Source: a bacterium HR15
Lineage (GTDB): Bacteria > Armatimonadota > Fimbriimonadia > Fimbriimonadales > GBS-DC
Assembly (NCBI GenBank): GCA_002898555.1
Contig: BEHR01000013.1
Coordinates: 1 to 64,000 of the forward strand
Direction: 5' to 3'
DNA length: 64,000 nt
Of this stretch, positions 27,227-35,166 are shown in pieces. How positions within the stretch are numbered: the stretch's first letter is position 1; every line of letters starts with the position of its first letter. Made by a program: the position numbers and the translations under genes. The notes under the pieces are model-generated. The model searched no databases. It was not told where the DNA came from and was given only the letters and a program-made list of their open reading frames with translations.

Positions 27227-29944
27227 ATGAAGCGATTCAGAGTGATTGGATGGATGGTCGGTATTCTCACAGGCGTGATGAGCTTGACGCCTCTGCAGGG
27301 GCAGCGTGTGTATGACCCTTTCAGTCCCCCCTGCTGCTGTCCGCAACAACAGGGCGGTTGTGTTGAGAACCCAGTGAGCGATGATTACCTTCATATAAGG
27401 GTATCGAATGGGGTGCTGGGAGCTGTTCTTGGGCTGAGCGGCACCATCCAGTGGCTCACTGGCTGTTTCCCGATGACCAATACCCCATGCATCACGCTTC
27501 AGGCGGAAGGCAGCATCCAGATTGGCACGACAGGAGGCACGAGCCTGCTGCGCGATGGCAACATCGCGATGACCTCCGGCTATCCATGGGGAGTCTATCC
27601 GGGTGGGATCTATATCAGCATGCGTGAGACGCGTGGCAATCAGACCCGCACCTTTGTGTGGGGGCGTTCGCAGGGCGCACCGAATGTAACTTTTGACAAG
27701 GCATGGCCAGGCGCCAGCGGCGTCTATATCCGGCGCCAGTGGTATGTGGAAGGCTGGCAAACCGATATGCGGATCGAGCTGATCCAGACGGTGGCGCGCA
27801 TCGAGTTGAAGGTAAGAAACACGGGCACTGAAACCGCATCGCTGGCGCTGCGACTCGCCTCCGATGTGGAGGTGGGGGTAGAGGAGGGCGTCGATCCCAA
27901 CGGTGCATCACTCCCTCCCTATGTCTATGTGCAGGGGCAGCGCCCTATCCGCGTGGACACGGACCTCAGCGGGGTTCAAGTGCCGCCTGCTGTCGAATTC
28001 TATCTCTCGCGCGGTGACCTGAACGGGGCGTCACGCTACATCCTGCGCCCTACCACCGGCTTCGAAGACGCAACCCCCATCGACCGCCTCGTATTTGGCG
28101 AGTGGTTCTTTATTCAAGCAACAACCAACTGGGATCCAGTGCTGTTTCCTGACAAATTTATCGGGGATGTCGCCATTAATCTTTTTACCAACCCGCGCAA
28201 CTTCGCGCCGGGACAGGAGCGCACCTTCGTCTTCTATGTCACCATGACCCCTGTAAACATCGATGTGCAACCGCCGATCGCTGTGGGCGTTGAAACGCTG
28301 CCCGTGATCGAGCCAGACCAGCAGGACTTGTCGCAGCTGGCGGACGGTGGCGTTTTTGAGGTGATCGCCTCCGTTACCAACATGTTCCAAGTGGTGGGCA
28401 AAGAAATTGATTTGAACAATGTGGCTGTCGATTTGTCCCTACCTTCCGGTATCGCTTTAGCATCGGGTGAGACACGCACGAAGACGATTGCCCGTATCCA
28501 ACCTGAATCCACCAGTTCCGTGCGATGGCGTGTGGTCGCGGATCCGAGGGCGGTTGGGTTTGCTACGATTCGCGTCTCGGTAAACGCACCACCCGCACCG
28601 CCAAAGACTGTCAGTCGCACGATTCTCATCTCAGCGACCGCCAGCCGCGAGCTGAAGAAGGGATTCCAGATAATCTCTATCCCCTTCACCGCCACGGCGC
28701 CGCTGGTCGATGTGCTGGGACTGCCGGAAGGCACCTATCTGGCAAAACGCTGGAACCCTGACCGAGAAGTGTACGAAACGGTGGACACGCTGCGGCCTGG
28801 TATGGGCTTCTGGCTCTACCTGCCGAACGAAGGCACCAACATCACAATGAGCAATGTACGCTTCCCGCAATCGGTGTTCACTGCCAGTGTGCCCATTCGC
28901 CTGAATCGTGGCTGGAACCAAATCGGCAACCCCTATCCCTATCCACTGGTGCTGGGGCAGGTGGTGATAGTGAGTGCGAACGACCCACGCAGCAGCCTGA
29001 GCTTCTTTGAAGCAGCGCAGCGTGGCGTGATTCGCGGCGTGATCTACTACTGGGATGAGTTCTCTGGAGAATATAAATTCACTTCCGATCCGAACATGCC
29101 CCTCATCCCGCATCGCGGCTACTGGCTTAAGTGCAACGACGATATCGAGCTGGTGTTTCCGCCGGTGTTTATGCCGGGCACTGGGTTTGGCGGTGTGATT
29201 GGTCGTTCCGCAACGGAGCCGCCCAATCGCCCCAACGAGTGGCGATTGCAGCTGATTGCACGCACCGCCCGCGGCGAGGACACTCAGAACTTCATTGGCA
29301 TCACCAGCGGTCGCACCGCCGGTGAGGTGGAGGAACCGCCCACCCCGTTGGCGGAGGTACCGGTGCGCCTAACCATTCTCAAGGCGGGTGTGCCACTGAT
29401 GCAGGATGTGCGCCCGGCGTCGGCCACGCGCCACACTTTCGAACTGCTGGTGGAGGCGCCCGCGGGTGAGGAGGTCAGCCTGCGCGTGCCCAATGTGCGC
29501 AGCGTGCCCTCTGGCTATCGCCTGCGCTTGACCGATGAAAGCACCGGACGCACCGTTGACCTGCGCTACACTCCCGAATATCGCTTCACCGCCAGCGGGC
29601 GCAATCGGTTCACCCTGACGGTGGAGCGTGGCGCGCGCGGTGGCGCATTAATTACCAGCATCACCGTCGGTTCCGCTGGGCGCGGCGCCAATAGCGTCTC
29701 CATCTCCTATGTGCTGGCGCAGGATGCCCAGACCGAGGTGACGATCCTGGGTGCGGATGGGCGCGTGATTGCCAGTTTGCAGCGTGGGCGTGCCGCCACA
29801 CGCGGAGTAAACACTGTGGTGTGGAACCTGCGGGATAATGCAGGGCGCGTGGTACCCCCAGGCACTTATCGTGTGCAGGTCGAAGCGCGCGATTCAGAAG
29901 GGCAGGTAGCACGCGCGGTGCGACCGCTTGTCATTACGCGCTAA
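27227..29944 (+). CDS. Large secreted protein of unknown family with shared C-terminal module
   Basis: 905 aa from the ATG at 27227, with GGAGGAGGG upstream; the longer frame from 27152 overlaps the protease gene and has no signal. Signal peptide to about residue 26, then a Cys cluster (PPCCCPQQQGGC). Residues 45-370 are a beta-rich domain not recognised. Residues about 375-475 look like an Ig/CARDB-type sandwich (KEIDLNNVAVDLSLPSG). The C-terminal about 430 residues (RGWNQIGNPYPYPL, IPHRGYWLKC, TQNFIGITSGR, final VARAVRPLVITR) match the protease and the giant protein. It starts 13 nt after the protease stop, so the two are co-translated. Confidence 0.7.
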   Translation: MKRFRVIGWMVGILTGVMSLTPLQGQRVYDPFSPPCCCPQQQGGCVENPVSDDYLHIRVSNGVLGAVLGLSGTIQWLTGCFPMTNTPCITLQAEGSIQIGTTGGTSLLRDGNIAMTSGYPWGVYPGGIYISMRETRGNQTRTFVWGRSQGAPNVTFDKAWPGASGVYIRRQWYVEGWQTDMRIELIQTVARIELKVRNTGTETASLALRLASDVEVGVEEGVDPNGASLPPYVYVQGQRPIRVDTDLSGVQVPPAVEFYLSRGDLNGASRYILRPTTGFEDATPIDRLVFGEWFFIQATTNWDPVLFPDKFIGDVAINLFTNPRNFAPGQERTFVFYVTMTPVNIDVQPPIAVGVETLPVIEPDQQDLSQLADGGVFEVIASVTNMFQVVGKEIDLNNVAVDLSLPSGIALASGETRTKTIARIQPESTSSVRWRVVADPRAVGFATIRVSVNAPPAPPKTVSRTILISATASRELKKGFQIISIPFTATAPLVDVLGLPEGTYLAKRWNPDREVYETVDTLRPGMGFWLYLPNEGTNITMSNVRFPQSVFTASVPIRLNRGWNQIGNPYPYPLVLGQVVIVSANDPRSSLSFFEAAQRGVIRGVIYYWDEFSGEYKFTSDPNMPLIPHRGYWLKCNDDIELVFPPVFMPGTGFGGVIGRSATEPPNRPNEWRLQLIARTARGEDTQNFIGITSGRTAGEVEEPPTPLAEVPVRLTILKAGVPLMQDVRPASATRHTFELLVEAPAGEEVSLRVPNVRSVPSGYRLRLTDESTGRTVDLRYTPEYRFTASGRNRFTLTVERGARGGALITSITVGSAGRGANSVSISYVLAQDAQTEVTILGADGRVIASLQRGRAATRGVNTVVWNLRDNAGRVVPPGTYRVQVEARDSEGQVARAVRPLVITR

Positions 29945-29950
29945 CGCTCA

Positions 29951-29978
29951 GGGGGCAGCGACATAAAAAGCTGCCCCC
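29951..29978 (+). terminator. Strong intercistronic hairpin without T-run
   Basis: GGGGGCAGC (29951-29959), a 10-nt loop, then GCTGCCCCC (29970-29978), located 7 nt after the stop of the upstream gene and 22 nt before the next start. There is no U-tract, so it is more likely a 3'-end stabiliser or partial attenuator than a full terminator. Confidence 0.6.
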
Positions 29979-29999
29979 AATCCAAAGGAGGCTCACAGG

Positions 30000-30692
30000 G
30001 TGAAAAAGGGAATGCTTATCGGGGCTTTGCTGAGCGGCTTGCTGCTCGTTGCTGCCGGTCAGAACACACGCGAGCTGGTCATCTTCCCCTTCGGCATGGG
30101 CAGCAATGTGCAAGCGCCAGAGGATTTCAACCTGAACGCCGAGTTAATGAACGCGCTCTATGCCCAGTTGAAGGAGATACCAGGGCTGTATGTGATGCGC
30201 TTCAAGGAGACGAACCCTGCCGTGCGTCGCGCACTGGACGAGAATCGCCTGCGTCGCGACCGTTTGAATCCACCCTTCAATGTCAAGGAAGCAGACGGCA
30301 CATGGCGCTCCGCTCGCATCGGGCAAATCCTCGGCGTGAACTATGTGCTGGCAGGTAGTATTGAGGAGTTCCGCTATGACCCGACAACAAAGCGGGCGAC
30401 CCTTACCGTCAGCTTAGATCTGGTGCAGGTGTCGGATGGTACGGTGGTGGTCTCGCTGGCGGAGAGCGGGCAGGGGCGTCTTGGCGAATCGGGCGACCCG
30501 AACACCGCTTATGTAGCAGCCATTGCAGATGTCGTGCAGAAGGTGGGCACTGCCCTTCGCGAACGGCTTACACCGCCTCCCCCTGCTGAGCCGACTCAGA
30601 CACGCAGATCGCCCTCGCGCCGCCAGGAGGGAGCTGCGTTTTCTCTCTTTGGATTGCTTATTCTGGTTGGCATCCGATTGGTCGGATTCTGA
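30000..30692 (+). CDS. Small CsgG/TolB-N-like secreted protein
   Basis: 230 aa, GTG start at 30000 with AAAGGAGG upstream. Signal peptide 1-20. The fold signature is ELVIFPFGMGSN, a helix with NALYAQLKEIPGLYV, then IGQILGVNYVLAGSIEEFRY and TLTVSLDLVQVSDGTVVVSL. The 'lGv-yvl-GsI' and 'd-G-vv' elements are those of CsgG-like/TolB N-terminal proteins. The C-terminus is Pro/Arg-rich and then hydrophobic (FSLFGLLILVGIRLVGF), a possible membrane anchor. Its stop overlaps the start of the next gene (TGATG), so the two are translationally coupled. It is the second CsgG-like gene of the cluster. Confidence 0.68.
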   Translation: MKKGMLIGALLSGLLLVAAGQNTRELVIFPFGMGSNVQAPEDFNLNAELMNALYAQLKEIPGLYVMRFKETNPAVRRALDENRLRRDRLNPPFNVKEADGTWRSARIGQILGVNYVLAGSIEEFRYDPTTKRATLTVSLDLVQVSDGTVVVSLAESGQGRLGESGDPNTAYVAAIADVVQKVGTALRERLTPPPPAEPTQTRRSPSRRQEGAAFSLFGLLILVGIRLVGF

Positions 30693-32668
30693 TGCGGGAA
30701 CAGGTGCTGCTCACAACGCGCCCCTCATTACTCGCCCATCCTTATAGGCGATGGGTGAGTGTTGCGGTTCTGTCCGCTCTCTGCATGCTGGCTTATGGCG
30801 GCTCAGGCACGATTCGGCTGACCGCCTACCCCGCAGCGGTGGTTGCTGACGGCGCGTCTCAGATTACCTTGACGGCGGAGGTGCGCACGGCGCAGGGTAA
30901 GCCTGCACCGGATGGCACCCAAGTCGCCTTCAGCACCACATTGGGTGCTTTGCGCGAGGCGGTCGTCCCAACAGAAGGAGGTTCTGCACGCGCGACCCTG
31001 ATTGCCAGCCAGTTGCCGGGCGTTGCCACCGTCACCGCCACCGTGCTGGGGCAGGGGCTGGTGGGGCAAACGCAGGTGCTGATGGTGCGCGACGCCCATG
31101 AACTGCGCACGGCAGCCGACTATGTGCAGGTGTCCGCCCGCAACTATCTCGCCTACGCGAACGAACAGCGTATTATCGCCGCCAGCGGCACGCAGAAAGG
31201 CGCACTGGTGCAATTCGGCTTCGTTCGAATCGAAGCGGATGACCTTCAACTGCTGGTGGATGAGCTGCTGGTCAAGGCACGCCATGCCACCCTGCGCTAC
31301 GGACCCGTGGAGCAGACCTTTGATGAACTGGTGTATCGCCTTCGCACTGGCGAGGGCTATGGCGTCGCGGAACGCGAGGGACGCTGGCAAGTGATGCGCG
31401 TTCAGGGCGCTCAAGCCACGCCCGTGCAGGAGCCGCTCCCACCCAAACTGTTTCAGTTCGCTGACATCTCACAGTCGGAGATGGTCATCAAGGCGGAGCA
31501 GATCTGGTTCTATCCGGGCGAGCGTCTGCAGTTTCATCGTGCCGATTTTTATGTGGGTGCAGTGCGCGTGATGAGCCTGCCCCTCTATTCGCACAGCCTC
31601 TGGGGTGGGGGTGTGGGCACAGACACCCTGATCGGGGTGCAAAGCGGGCAGATTTTTCTCGATGTGCCCTACTACTACGCGCTCAAGCCCGGTCAAGTGG
31701 GGGCGTTGCGCTTGCGCACCGCGCAGCGCGGCGGACGCGGCATCAGCACCGCGCGGGGACTGTTTCTTGATCTGGAACACGAGTACCGCTTCGGGCTGGG
31801 CAAGGGCAACCTCACCCTTTCCAGTCTGGCACGCAGCGATTGGAGCGCGAGCTGGCGCCATTATCAGCCTCTGAATAATACGACTTATCTCCATCTCTGG
31901 CTCGATTCGCCCGCACACAAGGGATTATTCGCCTCCGCGCAGCTAAGCCATCAGGGGCGGGGCTACTCCACTGGGCTGACCCTTGCAGGCAGCACTTTCT
32001 GGGAAGGCGCAAGCGCACGCACCCTGCGCAGCGACCTCTACATCGAAAGCACACCACGCAAAGTGGCAGGCTGGCCGCTGCGCCAGAGTTTTTCGCTGAA
32101 CCTCAGCACCGCACGCACCGCCCTCAGCGGCGGCTCTATCGTGCGGCGCGAGGGCATAGGGCTGCGCGCCCGCTGGACGCTCATTCCGCTCGACTTGGAT
32201 AGCCGCACCAGCCTCACAGGTGGCATCAGTGTCGGACGATTCGTCGGCAATCTGTCCAATACTGGTTGGGAGTTAATCGGCTCGCTCGGAATCTCCCATG
32301 CATTGGGGGGGCAGGGCGCGCTCACCCTGACCTATGACTATGCGCAGGATCCGCTCGGCGTGAACTTGTTGGGGCGACATCGCCTATCAGGCAGCCTTAA
32401 CTGGTCGACCGGCGATCGCCTCTACGCCACCGCCTATTTCAGCCATGCCTTGGACCGCGAGGCAACCAGCCTCATCGGTGACCTCTCATGGCGGCTGAGC
32501 GGGCTTTGGCGTGTGGGCACTGGCATCACCTGGCAGCGGTTTGGCGGCTCTATCGGGTGCGACCAAACCTATACGATTGCTTACCGACTGGGCTTTCGTG
32601 AACTCGCGCTTACATGGTCAACTGCGAGCCGCCGCTGGAGCTTCGACATCCTGACCGTCTTTTATTGA
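30692..32668 (+). CDS. Outer-membrane protein: N-terminal Ig-like (Big_1) domain fused to LptD/OstA-like barrel
   Basis: 658 aa, ATG at 30692 overlapping the previous stop. Basic N-terminus with a signal-like helix to about residue 36. Residues 38-130 are an invasin/Big_1-type Ig domain (YPAAVVADGASQITLTAEVR, AFSTTLGALREAV). Residues about 135-290 have OstA-like strands. VGAVRVMSLPLYSHSL and VPYYYALKPGQ resemble LptD landmarks. The rest is alternating beta-strands ending in ...SFDILTVFY, an aromatic C-terminus typical of BAM-inserted barrels. An Ig domain on an LptD-like barrel is unusual. It may be a dedicated outer-membrane port or anchor for this cluster; the function is not shown. Confidence 0.65.
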   Translation: MREQVLLTTRPSLLAHPYRRWVSVAVLSALCMLAYGGSGTIRLTAYPAAVVADGASQITLTAEVRTAQGKPAPDGTQVAFSTTLGALREAVVPTEGGSARATLIASQLPGVATVTATVLGQGLVGQTQVLMVRDAHELRTAADYVQVSARNYLAYANEQRIIAASGTQKGALVQFGFVRIEADDLQLLVDELLVKARHATLRYGPVEQTFDELVYRLRTGEGYGVAEREGRWQVMRVQGAQATPVQEPLPPKLFQFADISQSEMVIKAEQIWFYPGERLQFHRADFYVGAVRVMSLPLYSHSLWGGGVGTDTLIGVQSGQIFLDVPYYYALKPGQVGALRLRTAQRGGRGISTARGLFLDLEHEYRFGLGKGNLTLSSLARSDWSASWRHYQPLNNTTYLHLWLDSPAHKGLFASAQLSHQGRGYSTGLTLAGSTFWEGASARTLRSDLYIESTPRKVAGWPLRQSFSLNLSTARTALSGGSIVRREGIGLRARWTLIPLDLDSRTSLTGGISVGRFVGNLSNTGWELIGSLGISHALGGQGALTLTYDYAQDPLGVNLLGRHRLSGSLNWSTGDRLYATAYFSHALDREATSLIGDLSWRLSGLWRVGTGITWQRFGGSIGCDQTYTIAYRLGFRELALTWSTASRRWSFDILTVFY

Positions 32669-32692
32669 ACCAAAATCGCCATGGAGGGCAAG

Positions 32693-33196
32693 ATGCAGCA
32701 GTGGCAGGAAATCACTGTTGGTCCAGCAGAGCCACCGTTCCCTGCAATGCGACGCCTGACACTGGGTGCAGGGGTGGGTGTTGCTCCCTTTGAATTGGTT
32801 GCCTTTGATCGCGCGCTGCGGGCGGCGGGCTTTGCCGATTACAACCTGGTGCGCATTTCCAGCATTGTGCCACCGGGTGTCATCATACGCCCTCAGGTCG
32901 AGCTGCCCAAAGGCTTCCCATTGCCCATCGCCTATGGTGTACTGACCTCGCATCAACAGGGGGAGCGAATTGCTGCTGCTGTCGCGGTGGCGCTGCCCAC
33001 CGATTCCCAAGCAATCGGCGTGATTATGGAGGTATCGGGCTCCATGACCAGGCGCGAGGCGCATGCGCAGGCGGAAGCAATGGCGGAGCTGGCAATGCAC
33101 GATCGTCATCTCAGCATAGCGCGCATCGAAGTGGTGGCGGTGGAGGCAATCGTGGAACAGTTCACCTCAGTATTCGCGGGAGCCGCGCTCTGGTGA
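32693..33196 (+). CDS. Pyruvoyl-dependent arginine decarboxylase
   Basis: Converts arginine to agmatine and CO2, feeding polyamine synthesis. 167 aa from the ATG at 32693, which has GGAGGG 6 nt upstream; the ATG at 32681 has none. The self-cleavage segment is clear: YNLVRISSIVPPG, with cleavage expected between Ser56 and Ser57, the latter becoming the pyruvoyl group. VLTSHQQGERIAAAVAVALP and the acidic VIMEVSG follow as in archaeal and chlamydial enzymes. It lies 24 nt after the outer-membrane gene on the same strand and ends at a strong terminator, so it appears to be the last gene of the cluster although metabolically unrelated. Confidence 0.88.
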   Translation: MQQWQEITVGPAEPPFPAMRRLTLGAGVGVAPFELVAFDRALRAAGFADYNLVRISSIVPPGVIIRPQVELPKGFPLPIAYGVLTSHQQGERIAAAVAVALPTDSQAIGVIMEVSGSMTRREAHAQAEAMAELAMHDRHLSIARIEVVAVEAIVEQFTSVFAGAALW

Positions 33197-33238
33197 GTTC
33201 GAACACGCCCCGGTCCTCTCTCCAAGCGGGTCAAAGAC

Positions 33239-33270
33239 AGAGGGGTGGGTATGGATATACCCACCCCTCT
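33239..33270. terminator. Bidirectional hairpin terminator
   Basis: A perfect 14-bp inverted repeat, AGAGGGGTGGGTAT (33239-33252) and its complement (33257-33270), with a 4-nt loop. It lies between the convergent decarboxylase and MerT-like genes. There is no long T-run on either side. Confidence 0.7.
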
Positions 33271-33319
33271 GCTGGGCGTGGAGAGGGCATCCCTGCCAGC
33301 AGGTGTCAGGGCACCAAGC

Positions 33320-33972
33320 TTATCGGGTTAGTGCGTTCTGTCGGGCAGTGTCTTGTCGGGCAATTGGGAGAGCTTCTGCCGGGAAGCCCGCCTGTTCCAG
33401 CGCTGCTTGAATCCGCGATGGCTGGACACGGTGGGGGTCATAGTGGACCAGCACCTGACGCTTGGGAATGTCCACTTCCACCATGTGAACGCCAGACACC
33501 TCTCGCAGGCGTTGCTCGATCACGGCAGCACATGAGCGGCAGGCGATACGGTCCACACGGAGCAGTACGGTCTGCAGCGACGCGGTGACAGGTACTGAGA
33601 CAGCCCCATGCTCGGCTCGCCGTGCCAGGAGCTGGGGCACCAGCAAGGTGAACAGGGCAAACAGGGTCACCAACCACAGCACCGCCTTCTGGAAGCGTTT
33701 GAGGGAAGGACTGGGCAGAGTGCAGCAGTCGGCGGGTGCATGTTCCGGGCGGTAAGTGAGATAGAATGCGACGGCAAGGAACGCGAAGGTCAAGCCGATC
33801 AGATAGGGGCGCAATGGCTCCAGTGCGGTGCCCAGCCCCAGTGTGCTGGCACCTGCGCTGCCCAGCACGATGGGCAGCCAGTGGTGGTCTGCGCATGCAC
33901 CGTACCAGCTGTCAGAAGGCACACTACCAAACCCACCATGCCTATCTTCGCAACTCGGTCGATGGTTGTCAT
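33320..33972 (-). pseudogene. MerT-like transporter fused to HMA domain, apparently frameshifted
   Basis: Downstream of about 33905 one frame encodes WLPIVLGSAGAS, ALEPLRPYLIGLTFAFLAVA, a second helix pair and then a heavy-metal-associated domain (LLRVDRIACRSCAAVIEQRL). This is the layout of MerT-type mercuric transporters with a fused MerP-like domain. The promoter-proximal ATG (complement of 33970-33972) opens a different frame: MTTIDRVAKIGMVGLVVCLL, the expected first membrane helix. The other frame's only ATG (33991) lies upstream of the -10 box. So one base appears to be lost, or a -1 slip is needed, at roughly 33890-33930. A GGGTTTG heptamer in slip-compatible frame is present. A sequencing error is possible. 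Confidence 0.65.
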
Positions 33973-33982
33973 GGCACTCCCA

Positions 33983-34042
33983 AGTATACACCCTGCAGTC
34001 GAGTGGAGAGTCAAGGTGGCTGGGAAGGCGTTCGAAAATTCA
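33983..34042 (-). promoter_or_regulatory. Promoter of the MerT-like gene with GAATTTTCGAAC box
   Basis: On the minus strand: GAATTTTCGAAC (complement of about 34030-34041), TTGACT (34009-34014), a 20-nt spacer, TATACT (33983-33988), then 10 nt to the ATG. The upstream box is shared with the promoters at 651-705, 34195-34257 and 40947-41002. Confidence 0.6.
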
Positions 34043-34049
34043 CAAGGTT

Positions 34050-34190
34050 CACTGGATCGCTTCTCCCCAACCCTCCCTGCACGCGGGGCAGGAGATAGCT
34101 CCTCCCTTCCCTCCACGCACGCGGGGGTAAAAACTCCGCAAGGCGTACCACCTCCCCTCTCCCTCTAAGAGAGGGGCAGTGGGTGAGGGC
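34050..34190. repeat. Repeat-rich divergent intergenic region
   Basis: The middle of the gene-free stretch 33973-34314. It contains CTCC/GGAG-rich short repeats and a hairpin CCCCTCTC-CCTCTAA-GAGAGGGG (about 34154-34176). These words are also present at 745-835. Promoters for the MerT-like gene and panC point outward from its two ends. Confidence 0.55.
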
Positions 34191-34194
34191 ATTC

Positions 34195-34257
34195 GGATTT
34201 TTCGAACACTCTCCAGCCCCCTTGATAAGAACTTGACAAAGCATCGGTTGGTATAAT
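34195..34257 (+). promoter_or_regulatory. panC promoter region with the TTTTCGAACA box
   Basis: GGATTTTTCGAACA (34195-34208) is followed by CCCCCTTGATA (34217-34227), a second TTGACA (34233-34238) and TATAAT (34252-34257). The TTGACA spacing of 13 nt and TTGATA spacing of 24 nt are both non-ideal, so the -35 is uncertain, while the -10 is perfect. Confidence 0.55.
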
Positions 34258-34314
34258 ACCAGTCGTGGCGTCTGATGGGTAATCCTGGCGGACGCTAACA
34301 GAGGGAGGAACGAT

Positions 34315-35166
34315 ATGCAAATCTTACGAACGATTCGTGAGGTGAGGGACTGGGTACGAGCGCAACGAGGTGCAGGGTACGCGATCCATTTTGTGCCGAC
34401 GATGGGCTATTTGCACGAAGGACATCTGAGCCTGATGCGGCGTGCCAAAGCGGACGGCGGGGCGGTGATGGCGAGCATCTTCGTCAATCCGCTGCAGTTC
34501 GGTCCGCACGAGGATTACGAGCGCTACCCGCGCGACTTCGAACGCGACCGCCAGATGGCGGAATCGGTCGGCGTGGACGCTATTTTTTACCCCGAAGTGA
34601 GCGAGATGTACCCGCCGGATTTCCAGACTGAGGTGCGCGTGAAGCAACTCTCGCAGCCCCTGTGCGGACGCTCGCGACCAGGGCACTTTGAAGGCGTGGC
34701 AACCGTCGTGTTAAAGTTATTTAATATCGTCACGCCTGACCGCGCCTACTTTGGTGAAAAGGACTACCAGCAACTGCGCATCATTCAGCAGATGGTACGC
34801 GACCTCAACCTGCCTGTAGAAATTGTGCCGTGCCCCACCGTGCGCGAGTCCGACGGGCTGGCGATGTCTTCGCGAAATGCCTATCTCTCGCCAGAGGAAC
34901 GCCAAGCGGCAACGGTGCTCTATCGGAGCTTGATGTGGGCGCAGCAGCAGGTGCAGACAGGGGAAAGAGACCCTCTGCGCATTCAGCGTGGGGTCTATGA
35001 AATGCTCACTCGCGAGCCGCTTGCTCAGATCGATTATGTGGAGCTGGTGGATGCCGAAACACTGGAGCCTGTTAGCCGCATCGAGCGTCCGACGCTGCTC
35101 GCGCTTGCCGTCTACTTCGGCAAGGCACGCCTGATTGATAACACGGTGCTCCACCCGCCGGGCTAA
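34315..35166 (+). CDS. panC: Pantothenate synthetase
   Basis: Condenses pantoate and beta-alanine with ATP, the last step of pantothenate synthesis. 283 aa, normal length; GAGGGAGGAACG precedes the ATG at 34315. HIGH-type motif [15 protein letters not shown], substrate-binding [34 protein letters not shown] and the KMSKS-like [16 protein letters not shown] are all intact. panB and panD are not adjacent. Its TAA stop shares bases with the TAG stop of the convergent hutU gene. Confidence 0.95.
   Translation: MQILRTIREVRDWVRAQRGAGYAIHFVPTMGYLHEGHLSLMRRAKADGGAVMASIFVNPLQFGPHEDYERYPRDFERDRQMAESVGVDAIFYPEVSEMYPPDFQTEVRVKQLSQPLCGRSRPGHFEGVATVVLKLFNIVTPDRAYFGEKDYQQLRIIQQMVRDLNLPVEIVPCPTVRESDGLAMSSRNAYLSPEERQAATVLYRSLMWAQQQVQTGERDPLRIQRGVYEMLTREPLAQIDYVELVDAETLEPVSRIERPTLLALAVYFGKARLIDNTVLHPPG

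Noticed and set aside
34233-34257. TTGACA/TATAAT as a perfect panC promoter
   Set aside because: The spacer is only 13 nt, so this pair cannot be taken as a normal promoter even though both hexamers match.
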